In this document: piece after piece, positions 7,364-14,795 of the stretch | How positions within the stretch are numbered: position 1 is the stretch's first letter | Layout of the letters: each line of letters begins with the position of its first letter | NCBI GenBank assembly: GCA_029266495.1 | Contig: JAQSWS010000053.1 | Location: 1 to 35,868, forward strand | DNA from: Rariglobus sp. | Lineage (GTDB): Bacteria > Verrucomicrobiota > Verrucomicrobiia > Opitutales > Opitutaceae | DNA length: 35,868 bases | Reading direction: 5' to 3' | Made by a program: the position numbers and the translations under genes | The notes under the pieces: model-generated | The model's database searches: none | Seen by the model: only the letters and a program-made list of their open reading frames with translations | What the model was told of the DNA's origin: nothing

Positions 7364-7482
7364 TCACCACGAAACACACGAAATACACGAAAGAAAGAGC
7401 GGACGGAGAGATTGACCGCAAAGAGGCGCGGAAGACGCAAAAAGGAGGCGGAGCGAGTTGCCACAAAAAGGCACAAAAACGG
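7364..7482. repeat. Cluster of AC-rich short-period repeats
   Basis: This gap between the helicase start and recO end holds three units. CACGAAACACACGAAATACA and following bases (7366-7392) repeat about every 9 bp. CCGCAAAGAGGCGCGGAAGA with a following CGCAAAAAGG spans about 7426-7450. GCCACAAAAAGGCACAAAAA (7460-7479) shares a 17-mer with the 5' flank of the GxxExxY gene at 209-250. I see no gene here. Confidence 0.65.
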
Positions 7483-7489
7483 AACGGAA

Positions 7490-8113
7490 TCAGTCGAGGC
7501 GGATCTCGGTGTGTTGACGAAGATAGTCCTCCAGGCGGCGGAGAAGGCGGGTGACGTCGGCGGGGGGCGTGGTCTGGGTTGCGAGCGGCTGGTTGATCAA
7601 GGCGACGGCGAGCGGGCGGTCGGCCGCGGGAAGCGCGGGAAACCATTGTTGCTTCAAGGGATGACCTTCGTCGCGGGCGAAGCGGTAGAGGCTTTTCAGA
7701 TGCACGATATCGGGGCGGCCGGACGAGGCGAAGGCGGCGAAGGCGGTGCGGAGGAGCGCGTGGATGGCCGGATGGCTTTCGTCGGCTCCGGGATTGCGGG
7801 CGACCAGCGAGGCGAAGGCGGAGGCATGCAGGAGCGATTCGTAGCGCCGGCCGATGCCCGCATGCCGGGTGAGGAGCCGGGCTTCCTTGACGAACCAGGC
7901 GTCGCCGGAGGCGGTGCCTTCGAGGAGGAGCGCGACCTCGTCGAACAGGTCGAGCGCGAGGTGGGCGGCGGAGGGTTTTTTGCCGGGGAGTCGCTGGAGG
8001 ATGCGCAGGGTGCCGTGTCCGGGGGTGAAGACGGTGAAGGCTTGAAAGGAGTCGGCCGGCGGCCAGGTGCGCAGCACGATGGCATCGGTGGTGAGTGAGG
8101 GGCCGCCGCTCAT
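7490..8113 (-). CDS. recO: RecO-like DNA repair protein
   Basis: RecO works with RecF and RecR to load RecA on gapped DNA. The 207-residue protein begins MSGGPSLTTDAIVLRTW, and TDAIVLRT...FTVFTPGHGTLRILQR (residues about 8-40) matches the N-terminal OB fold of RecO. The helical C-terminal part follows (WFVKEARLLTRHAGIGRRYESLLHASAFASLVARN). It is shorter than typical RecO (about 230-250), and I see no CxxC zinc motif, so the zinc-less form is likely. Location after phoH, 7TM-HD and ybeY supports the call, as in Firmicutes. The ATG at 8113 is preferred over a longer frame that runs into a heptad array (MAIGHWSFHT). Confidence 0.75.
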   Translation of the reverse strand: MSGGPSLTTDAIVLRTWPPADSFQAFTVFTPGHGTLRILQRLPGKKPSAAHLALDLFDEVALLLEGTASGDAWFVKEARLLTRHAGIGRRYESLLHASAFASLVARNPGADESHPAIHALLRTAFAAFASSGRPDIVHLKSLYRFARDEGHPLKQQWFPALPAADRPLAVALINQPLATQTTPPADVTRLLRRLEDYLRQHTEIRLD

Positions 8114-8147
8114 GACGGACCTCCCGGAGCCGGTCCGCCGTGTGTGG

Positions 8148-8181
8148 AATGACCAATGGCCAATGGCCAATGACCAATGAA
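8148..8181. repeat. Heptad array E, ybeY-recO gap
   Basis: AATGACC AATGGCC AATGGCC AATGACC AATGA lies in the 92-bp gap between ybeY and recO. It has the same orientation as the arrays at 1208, 5281 and 6391. It is preceded by GTGTGG rather than a clean adjoining hairpin. Confidence 0.85.
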
Positions 8182-8205
8182 TCGGCGGATGCGCATGGGG
8201 CGCGA

Positions 8206-8679
8206 TTAACGGCGGAGGTTGAACGCGGGGATGGCGTTCGCGGCGTGCAAGAGCTTCATCGCGCGGGCCTCGGCGGCGCGCATTTTGCGTTTTTTGGCGG
8301 GCTGGAGGTCGTCGTAGCCGGCGAGGTGGAGCCAGCCGTGGACCACGTAGAGGGTCAGCTCCTCGCTGAAATCACGGTCGTTGTTTTTTGAATACGTGGC
8401 CGCGGTGTCGGCGGAGACGCAGATTTCGCCGGCGACGCCGAGTTCGGGCTGGCCGTCGAAGGTGATGACGTCGGTGGTGGTCGGGTCGTCGAGGAAATCG
8501 CCATGCAGTTTCGCCAGCTTGGAGTCGGTCAGGAACGCGAGCGACAGTTCGCCATCGGGGCAGCCGCCGAGGAATTTTTCACGGTGGTCGTCGAGCGTGG
8601 CGATGACCCGGGCGACTGCTTTTTTGTCGAGGCGCAGGCGCGGGTGGGCGTTGAGGATGTCGAGGTCGCGTGCGGGCAT
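8206..8679 (-). CDS. ybeY: Endoribonuclease YbeY
   Basis: A zinc-dependent single-strand endoribonuclease involved in 16S rRNA 3' maturation and ribosome quality control. The family metal site H-x3-H-x5 appears as HGWLHLAGYDD (about residues 113-123). In the usual motif a third histidine follows; here the position is D, as in the HGxLHLxGYDD variant. The central segment TTDVITFDG and the substrate-binding arginine region are also family-like. Length 157 is normal. It lies 7 bp after the 7TM-HD gene, in the order phoH, 7TM-HD, ybeY, recO. Confidence 0.92.
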   Translation of the reverse strand: MPARDLDILNAHPRLRLDKKAVARVIATLDDHREKFLGGCPDGELSLAFLTDSKLAKLHGDFLDDPTTTDVITFDGQPELGVAGEICVSADTAATYSKNNDRDFSEELTLYVVHGWLHLAGYDDLQPAKKRKMRAAEARAMKLLHAANAIPAFNLRR

Positions 8680-8686
8680 GGACGGA

Positions 8687-11077
8687 TCAGGCGGGGAGGA
8701 ACTTGGGCGCCTCGTCCTCGGATTCGCGCGGGTAGGCGACGCGGCCGTGGAGCATGTTGAGGAGGGTGAAGGTGAAGCTGGTCTTGATGCGGGCGAGTTC
8801 CTCGAAGGTGATCGGGGCTTCGTCGAGCTGTCCGTCCTCCATGCGGTCGCGGAAGATCTGGTCGATGATTTCGCCGAGGTGCTGCGGGGTGACCTTGCGG
8901 AGGGAGCGCGAGGCGGCCTCGACGCCGTCGGCGAGATGGATGATGGCGCTTTCCTTGAAGCGGGGGCGGGGGCCGTCGTAGCGATACGTGCTTTCGCTGA
9001 CGGGAACCGGGTCGAGGCCGGGAAGGGCGGAAATGAACGGATCCTTGGACGGGGTGTCCTGGGTGGCGCCCTGGGTGGGGAACGGCGGGCGGGTGTGCTG
9101 GACCGCGCGGTGATAGAAGTAGCGGATCAGGGTGGTGCCGTGGTGCTGCTGGATCACGTCGATGATGGCGCGGGGCAGCTTGTGTTTGAGCGCGAGGTCC
9201 ACGCCGTCCTTGACGTGGCTCTTGATGATGAGCGCGGAGAGCGACGGGTTGCTCAGGTCGTGAGGATTGACGCCGTTGCGCTGGTTTTCGGCAAAATACT
9301 CGGGCTTGGCGGTTTTGCCGATGTCGTGGAAGAGGGCGCAGACACGGGCGAGGAGGGGGTTGGCGCCGACCTCGGCGGCGGCGTTTTCGGAGAGCTGGGC
9401 GACGACGAGGGAGTGGTGGTAGGTGCCGGGCGCCTCCAGTTGCATGAGGCGGAGGAGGGGGTGGTTGTAGTCGGTGAGTTCGAGCAGCGTGATGTCGGTG
9501 GTGCGCTTGAAAAGCCCCTCGAGGACGGGGAGCAGTCCGACCACGATCACACCGGTGAGGATGCCGGTGGAAAGTCCGGCGGCCATGTGTTTGAGGATGG
9601 TGAGGAATTCGAGGCGGTCGATAAAACCGATGATGAGCGCGAAGGCGGCGACGGTGATGCCGGCGAACACGGAGGCGCGGACGACGTTGCCGCGCTTGCG
9701 GGTGTGGCTGCTCCAGAAAATCGCAACGACGGAGGCGAGGAACGTGAGGACGAGGAGATCCAGCCGGTTGCCATAAATGACGCTCGTGAAGATCGAGATG
9801 AACAGCGCCATGAAGATGGCGGAGCCGGCATTGATGAGGATGGCAACGATCAGCGGCGCGATGGCGACGGGCGCAAGATATGGCAGGAGGGACGCGGCGG
9901 AGGAGTTCGCGATGAAGAAGGGCAGTCCTCCAAGGGCGTAGGTGGCGCGAACGAGGGCGAGGTTGAGGATCACCACGAGGGCGAGGAGGGCGAGGCGGCC
10001 GTTGCTCAGGAGGGTTTCGCGATCCTCGATGCGGATGTAGAGGACGCTGGCGAGGAGCATCGCGAGCACGAGGAGCACGCGGCCGAAGAGCTGAAGGTTT
10101 TCGTCGAAGGCGATGTCGCTGTGCTCGAGGAGGAACTTCCGGTGGGCGGTGAGCATTTCGTATTGCTCGGGGGTGACGCGCAGGCCGGGTTCGATGATCG
10201 TCTGGCCGCGGGCCACATCGACCATGACGGGCTTGAGTTCACGAATGGCCCGGTCCTTGAGGTGGCGGGTGGCCTCGATATCGAAGGTGAGGTTCGGAGA
10301 GACGCCGTTGCGGAAGATGCGGAAGAGGGGAAGGCCGAGTTCGCGTCCGCCGGATTCGGCGGCGAGGTTGATACGGAGGGCGGTGAGGGCCTGTTCAAAC
10401 GATTGGGGAGGGCGGCGGGCGGGGGTGCCGTCGGCATTGAGGATCTGCGAAATGTTAATCTGACCGGGGTCGGTGCCGAAGTTGCGCGGGTCGTAGACGC
10501 CCTCGTTGTAGATGTCGCGAAGGACGCGCAGGCCGCTTTCGATCAGGGCGGTGCGAACGGGAGGAGCGCCGGCTTTGAGCAGGATGGAGACATCGGAGAG
10601 GGCGACCTGGTAGGGTCCCTTGGCATTGAAGGCTTCGACCAGGGCGGTGAAATCGTCTTTGCGCTTCGCGGAGAGAACATTGACCTCGGGGTGATCGCGC
10701 TCGAAGGACTCGAGGGATGCGAGCAGTTCGCGGAGATGGGCTTCGAAGAGGTTGAACGCGTCCAGGTCGAGGCGGAAGACGGGAGGGAGGCGGTCGCGAA
10801 TCTGTTCGCCGGCGAGGCGGGTTTTTTCGGCGCTGGCGTAACGGAAGGGCGCGCTGGCGACAATGCGCAGGCTGGCGATCTGATTGGGAAGAACGGGGAG
10901 GTTGGCGGTCGAGATGCCGACGAAGCTGATGAGCACGATGGCGGCGGTGGTGGCTGCGAAAATCAGCAGCGTGACGAGCCGGCTCGTCTCAAGGAACTCC
11001 ACCGTGCCGGAGACCGTGGCGGTCTTGCGGGTGCGCGGGTGGTTATGATGGAGCAGTTTGGTGAGGAAGGGAGGCAT
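8687..11077 (-). CDS. 7TM-HD family phosphodiesterase (YqfF/PgpH-like)
   Basis: A membrane protein that in other bacteria (PgpH) hydrolyses cyclic di-AMP. The 796-residue protein has one N-terminal membrane segment (about 35-55, LVTLLIFAATTAAIVLISFV). A large extracytoplasmic 7TMR-HDED-like domain spans about 60-330. Multiple membrane segments (about 330-545) follow. The cytosolic HD domain (about 560-770) contains LFHDIGKTAKPEYF and, later, QQHHGTTLI. It starts 6 bp after phoH ends and ends 7 bp before ybeY, which indicates one operon. The c-di-AMP substrate is inferred from the family; no synthase is in the window. Confidence 0.9.
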   Translation of the reverse strand: MPPFLTKLLHHNHPRTRKTATVSGTVEFLETSRLVTLLIFAATTAAIVLISFVGISTANLPVLPNQIASLRIVASAPFRYASAEKTRLAGEQIRDRLPPVFRLDLDAFNLFEAHLRELLASLESFERDHPEVNVLSAKRKDDFTALVEAFNAKGPYQVALSDVSILLKAGAPPVRTALIESGLRVLRDIYNEGVYDPRNFGTDPGQINISQILNADGTPARRPPQSFEQALTALRINLAAESGGRELGLPLFRIFRNGVSPNLTFDIEATRHLKDRAIRELKPVMVDVARGQTIIEPGLRVTPEQYEMLTAHRKFLLEHSDIAFDENLQLFGRVLLVLAMLLASVLYIRIEDRETLLSNGRLALLALVVILNLALVRATYALGGLPFFIANSSAASLLPYLAPVAIAPLIVAILINAGSAIFMALFISIFTSVIYGNRLDLLVLTFLASVVAIFWSSHTRKRGNVVRASVFAGITVAAFALIIGFIDRLEFLTILKHMAAGLSTGILTGVIVVGLLPVLEGLFKRTTDITLLELTDYNHPLLRLMQLEAPGTYHHSLVVAQLSENAAAEVGANPLLARVCALFHDIGKTAKPEYFAENQRNGVNPHDLSNPSLSALIIKSHVKDGVDLALKHKLPRAIIDVIQQHHGTTLIRYFYHRAVQHTRPPFPTQGATQDTPSKDPFISALPGLDPVPVSESTYRYDGPRPRFKESAIIHLADGVEAASRSLRKVTPQHLGEIIDQIFRDRMEDGQLDEAPITFEELARIKTSFTFTLLNMLHGRVAYPRESEDEAPKFLPA

Positions 11078-11083
11078 CTCGGT

Positions 11084-12067
11084 TTAGCGGGCTTCGTCGC
11101 CATCGGCGGTCGCGATGGGGTTTTTGTAACGTTCGTAAGCCTCGATGATTTTAAGGACGAGCGGGTGGCGCACGACGTCAGCGCCGCTGAATTGGTGAAA
11201 CTCGATGCCGGGGACGTCGCGGAGAATGCGTTGAACCTCGAGGAGGCCGGATTGCTTGGCGCGGGGCAGATCGATCTGGGTGATGTCTCCGGTGACGACC
11301 ATGCGCGACTCTTCGCCGAGGCGGGTGAGGAACATCATCATCTGCTCGGGCGTGGTGTTCTGCGCCTCGTCCAGGATGATGAAGGAATTGGAGAGGGTGC
11401 GTCCGCGCATGTAGGCGAGCGGGGCGATCTCGATCACGTTTTTTTCGGTGAGGCGCGCGACGTCCTCGGCATCGAGCATGTCGGCCATCGCATCGTAGAG
11501 CGGGCGGAGATACGGGAGGATTTTTTCGTTGAGGTCACCCGGGAGGAAACCGAGGGCCTCGCCCGCCTCGACGGCGGGACGGGTGAGGATGATGCGCTGG
11601 ACCTGGTTCTTAAGGAGCGCGGAGACGGCGGCGGCCATCGCGAGGTAGGTCTTGCCGGTGCCGGCGGGACCAATGCCGAAGACGAGCGGGTGCGTCTGGA
11701 TGGACTGGAGGTAGAGCTTTTGGCCGAGCGTCTTGGGGACGATGGTTTTCCGGTTGGTGGCGACGACGAGGGGCTTGCCGAAAAGTTCGCGGAGATGATC
11801 GGATTCCCCCCGGGCGATCATTTCGACAAAGCGCGTGAGGTCGGTCGTGCGGATTTGCACGCCGTGGGTCCGGGCTTCGTTGAGGAAACCGAGGAGTGAT
11901 TCGGTTTGCGCGATGGCGGCCTCGGGGCCGTCGATTTGCAGCCAGTCGTCGCGACTGACCAGGGTGACGCCGAGGTGCTTTTCGATGAACGCCAGGTTGT
12001 CTTCGCGTCCGGCGTAGAGCTGGTGGAGGTGGCGCGCGGACGGGAAATGGAGGGTTTTCGTCGCCAT
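11084..12067 (-). CDS. phoH: PhoH family ATPase
   Basis: A cytosolic P-loop NTPase related to the helicase core. Its function is tied to RNA metabolism, and it is often found next to ybeY. The Walker A motif GPAGTGKTYLAMAAAV is about residues 131-146, followed by RPAVEAGEALGFLPGD. Walker B is IILDEAQNTTPEQM, and then VVTGDITQIDLP. The N-terminal 110 residues form the usual KH-like PhoH extension. Length 327 is typical. ATG at 12067. It is the first gene of a phoH, 7TM-HD, ybeY, recO operon. Upstream lies a pair of inverted heptad arrays (12080-12173). Confidence 0.95.
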   Translation of the reverse strand: MATKTLHFPSARHLHQLYAGREDNLAFIEKHLGVTLVSRDDWLQIDGPEAAIAQTESLLGFLNEARTHGVQIRTTDLTRFVEMIARGESDHLRELFGKPLVVATNRKTIVPKTLGQKLYLQSIQTHPLVFGIGPAGTGKTYLAMAAAVSALLKNQVQRIILTRPAVEAGEALGFLPGDLNEKILPYLRPLYDAMADMLDAEDVARLTEKNVIEIAPLAYMRGRTLSNSFIILDEAQNTTPEQMMMFLTRLGEESRMVVTGDITQIDLPRAKQSGLLEVQRILRDVPGIEFHQFSGADVVRHPLVLKIIEAYERYKNPIATADGDEAR

Positions 12068-12079
12068 GAGGGCTTCTTA

Positions 12080-12173
12080 GAAATGACGAATGACCAATGA
12101 CGAATGTCGAATGTCAGATGACACTGGCATGGAAGGGACTGGTTGCGAATGGGTCATTCGTCATTGGGCATTC
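12080..12173. repeat. Inverted heptad arrays F, HIT-phoH gap
   Basis: A left array (12080-12122; AATGACG, AATGACC, AATGACG, AATGTCG, AATGTC) and an inverted right array (12147-12173) can pair. GAATGACCAATGACGAATG (12088-12106) matches the reverse complement of 12155-12173 at 18 of 19 positions. The right array supplies the last codons (MPNDE) and the stop codon of the HIT gene. Confidence 0.75.
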
Positions 12174-12651
12174 TCGCCGCTTCGGCGGCGAGCCGTTCCC
12201 AAGTGGCTTCGAGGGCTTGGGGGAGGATGCGGGTCTGTCCGAGGACGGGCATGAAGTTGTTGTCGCCGTTCCAGCGCGGAACGATGTGGCCGTGCAGGTG
12301 CGGAATGCTGCCGCCGGACGCGGAGCCCAAGTTGAACCCGAGGTTGAACCCATCGGGTTTCAGGGCGGTTTTCAGGATTTTTTTGCCGAAGGTGATGATG
12401 GCAAAGAGATCGGCGCTCTCGTCCGGCGTGAGTTCCTCGATGTCGGTCGTCTCGCGGAACGGGATGGCCAGCAAGTGCCCCGGATTATAGGGAAACCGGT
12501 TGAGCATCAGGAAGGAAAGGGGACTCCGGTGAACGATAAGGGCGGCGCGATCATCCCCCAAGGCAGGCAACTCGGTGAACGGCCGTTTGAAATCAGGCAT
12601 GCGCGGCGCCTCAATATATTCCATGCGCCAGTAAGGATGGAGCTGCGACAT
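12154..12651 (-). CDS. HIT family nucleotide hydrolase/transferase
   Basis: A histidine-triad protein, probably acting on dinucleoside polyphosphates or other nucleotide conjugates. The catalytic triad region reads HLHGHIVPRW (H-x-H-x-H, about residues 119-128). The N-terminal LHPYWRMEYI matches the 'lwaPWRmeYi' start of the Ap4A phosphorylase-like branch (FHIT/APA2 type). LNRFPYNPGHLLAIPFR is the conserved substrate-pocket segment. I use the ATG at 12651 (MSQLHPYW, 165 residues), because homologues start just before this point; an upstream TTG at 12696 is open but unlikely. The last residues MPNDE are encoded by a heptad repeat, so the original C-terminus may have been replaced. Confidence 0.9.
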   Translation of the reverse strand: MSQLHPYWRMEYIEAPRMPDFKRPFTELPALGDDRAALIVHRSPLSFLMLNRFPYNPGHLLAIPFRETTDIEELTPDESADLFAIITFGKKILKTALKPDGFNLGFNLGSASGGSIPHLHGHIVPRWNGDNNFMPVLGQTRILPQALEATWERLAAEAARMPNDE

Positions 12652-12793
12652 CAGTGAAAAGGCGGACAGGTAAAAGTCCGCTTGCGGCAATGTCAAAGCC
12701 CGCTGCGGGCCGTGTCGCCGCCCATTTGCGTGAAGAATTTGAAATTGTAGGGGCGGGTTTGTGCGGCGATGAATCGGGGTTCTATTTAAAACA

Positions 12794-14119
12794 ATGGATG
12801 CCTTTAAACCTGTTCAGCGTCGTCGTGTGGTGGTCACCGGTCTCGGTGCGGTCAGTCCGTTGGGGCTGAACGCGAGCGACACATGGACCGGTCTGGCGGC
12901 CGGCCGTTCCGGTATCGGCCCGATCACGCGGTTTGATCCGACGGGCTGCACCGCCCAGATCGCGGGCGAGGTGAAGGGGTTCGAACCCACCCGTCCGCTG
13001 GCGACGCCGCTTTATCCGCGAGGCAAGGAGGGCGAGGTGCTGGCTTCGGTGTTTACGCCGAAGGATGCCAAAAAATTCGGACGCTTTACCCATCTCGGCG
13101 CGACGGCGGCGGTCGAGGCTTATGCGGATTCGGGGCTGGATGCGCACCGCGTCGGACTCAATCCGGAGCGGATGGGGGTAAATCTCGGGGTGGGCTTGGG
13201 TGGCCTGCCGGAGATCGAGGCGATGCAAGAGACCTATAAGACCGGGGGCTTTCGCAAGATTTCGCCGTTTTTTATTATTCAAATCGCCCCCAACCTGCTC
13301 GCCGGCCAGGTGAGCCTGCTGCTCGATTTTCGCGGGCCGAACATGGCGGTCGCCTCCGCTTGCGCGACGAGCGGACATTCATTGGGCGAGGCGGCGGCGG
13401 CGATCGCGCGCGGCGACGCCGAAGTGATGATCGCGGGTGGCGCGGAGTCCACGGTGACGCCGCTGGCGATCGGGGCCTTTGCACAGATGCGCGCGCTTTC
13501 GACGCGCAATGACGCGCCGGAGAAGGCCTCGCGTCCTTATGACAAGGATCGCGACGGCTTCGTGCTCGCGGAGGGGGCGGTGGTGTTTGTGCTCGAGGAC
13601 TACGAACATGCGGTGAAACGCGGCGCGCGGATTTATGCCGAGCTGCGCGGTTACGGTGCCTCGGCCGATGCCTATCACCTGTCGTCGCTCGCACCGGGGG
13701 CGGAAGGGTCGCAGCGTTCGATGCGGGCGGCGCTTGCCTCCGCGGGACTTCCCGCGACGGCGATTGATTATGTGTCGGCCCATGCGACGTCCACGCCCGG
13801 CGGCGATGGCGAGGAGTCCACGGCGATCGCGACAGTCTTTGCCGAAAACAAGGCCACGCTCCACGTGAGCGGCGTGAAATCGATGACCGGCCACCTCCTC
13901 GGTGGCGCGGGCGCGATGGGGGCGTTCGCCGCGGTGAAGGCGATTCACGAAGGCGTGATTCCCCCGACGATCAACCTGGAGAACATCGACCCGGCCATTG
14001 CGGCGCTGGGGCTCAACGTGACGCCGAACGTTGCCGTGAAAAAGACGGTGCGCGCGGCGCTCGCCAACAGCTTTGGCTTCGGTGGCACGAATTGCTCGGT
14101 GGTGTTCACGTCGATGTGA
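12794..14119 (+). CDS. fabF: Beta-ketoacyl-ACP synthase II
   Basis: A condensing enzyme of type II fatty acid synthesis that extends acyl-ACP with malonyl-ACP. The catalytic triad is complete: C190 in ASACATS, H330 in SAHATSTP, H367 in SMTGHLLGGAG. C-terminal NSFGFGGTN is also present. At 441 residues it is about 25 longer than typical. The extra length is at residues about 68-85 (PLATPLYPRGKEGEVLAS), between FEPT and the DAKKFGRF segment, in a surface loop. No acpP is beside it. It begins a plus-strand run and diverges from the HIT gene with a 142-bp gap. Two small hairpins (12662-12681, 12698-12711) lie in the gap. Confidence 0.96.
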   Translation: MDAFKPVQRRRVVVTGLGAVSPLGLNASDTWTGLAAGRSGIGPITRFDPTGCTAQIAGEVKGFEPTRPLATPLYPRGKEGEVLASVFTPKDAKKFGRFTHLGATAAVEAYADSGLDAHRVGLNPERMGVNLGVGLGGLPEIEAMQETYKTGGFRKISPFFIIQIAPNLLAGQVSLLLDFRGPNMAVASACATSGHSLGEAAAAIARGDAEVMIAGGAESTVTPLAIGAFAQMRALSTRNDAPEKASRPYDKDRDGFVLAEGAVVFVLEDYEHAVKRGARIYAELRGYGASADAYHLSSLAPGAEGSQRSMRAALASAGLPATAIDYVSAHATSTPGGDGEESTAIATVFAENKATLHVSGVKSMTGHLLGGAGAMGAFAAVKAIHEGVIPPTINLENIDPAIAALGLNVTPNVAVKKTVRAALANSFGFGGTNCSVVFTSM

Positions 14120-14135
14120 GGCGGCCGCCTTCGCC

Positions 14136-14795
14136 ATGGACCGCAGACTCCGTTGGTTTTTCGCGCTGCTCGCGCCGGTGATCGTGTGGTCGTGGATCGC
14201 ACCGCACGACCGGCTGACGTGGTGGCTTGAGGCGGGACCGGTGGGGGTTGCGGCCGTGGTGATGATTGCGCTGCGGAAGCGGTTTCCCCTGTCCACACTG
14301 TTGCTCGTGCTCGCCTGGTTGCACTGCGTGGTGTTGCTCGTGGGCGCGCATTATACCTATGCGCGGGTGCCGGCGTTTGACTGGCTCCGTGAACTGACGG
14401 ACGGGACGCGCAACAACTACGACAAGCTCGGCCATTTCATCCAGGGGTTCGTGCCGGCAATTCTCACGCGGGAGATTTTGTTGCGGACCTCTCCGCTGGG
14501 CGGCCCAGGCGATGGACGGCCAAGTCGCTGGCTGGGATTTCTCGTTGTGAGCGTGTGCCTGGCGTTCAGTGCGTTTTATGAACTGGTCGAGTGGGCCGTC
14601 GCGGAAACGAGCGGTGAAGCGGCGGAGAGTTTTCTCGGCACGCAAGGCTATGTGTGGGACACGCAATCGGACATGGCCCTTGCCCTGATCGGCGCCGTGA
14701 GTGCGCTCGTCATCCTATTCCGGATCCATGACCGCTCGCTTGCGAAAGTGCTGGCCGCGCGCGGCGGGATCGGGCAATCCGGGCATTCCCCATGA
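14136..14795 (+). CDS. YjdF/DUF2238 family membrane protein
   Basis: An integral membrane protein of unknown function, 219 residues, with about five or six membrane segments. Family hallmarks are NYDKLGHFIQGFVPAILTREILLR (about 110-133) and, after a further segment, ELVEWAVAETSGEAAESFLGTQGYVWDTQSDMALALIGA (about 165-203). It overlaps the exosortase start by 4 bp (ATGA), so it is translationally coupled to it. The ATG at 14136 is chosen because earlier codons overlap fabF. No enzymatic activity is established for this family. Confidence 0.88.
   Translation: MDRRLRWFFALLAPVIVWSWIAPHDRLTWWLEAGPVGVAAVVMIALRKRFPLSTLLLVLAWLHCVVLLVGAHYTYARVPAFDWLRELTDGTRNNYDKLGHFIQGFVPAILTREILLRTSPLGGPGDGRPSRWLGFLVVSVCLAFSAFYELVEWAVAETSGEAAESFLGTQGYVWDTQSDMALALIGAVSALVILFRIHDRSLAKVLAARGGIGQSGHSP

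Noticed and set aside
6497-8098. A long plus-strand open frame opposite the helicase and recO genes
   Set aside because: Glycine/glutamate-rich shadow of minus-strand genes; no motif.
8381-11899. A very long open frame on the plus strand across ybeY, 7TM-HD and phoH
   Set aside because: It is antisense to three well-supported genes, is rich in G, E, D and A, and has no recognisable domain. Long antisense frames are common at this GC content.
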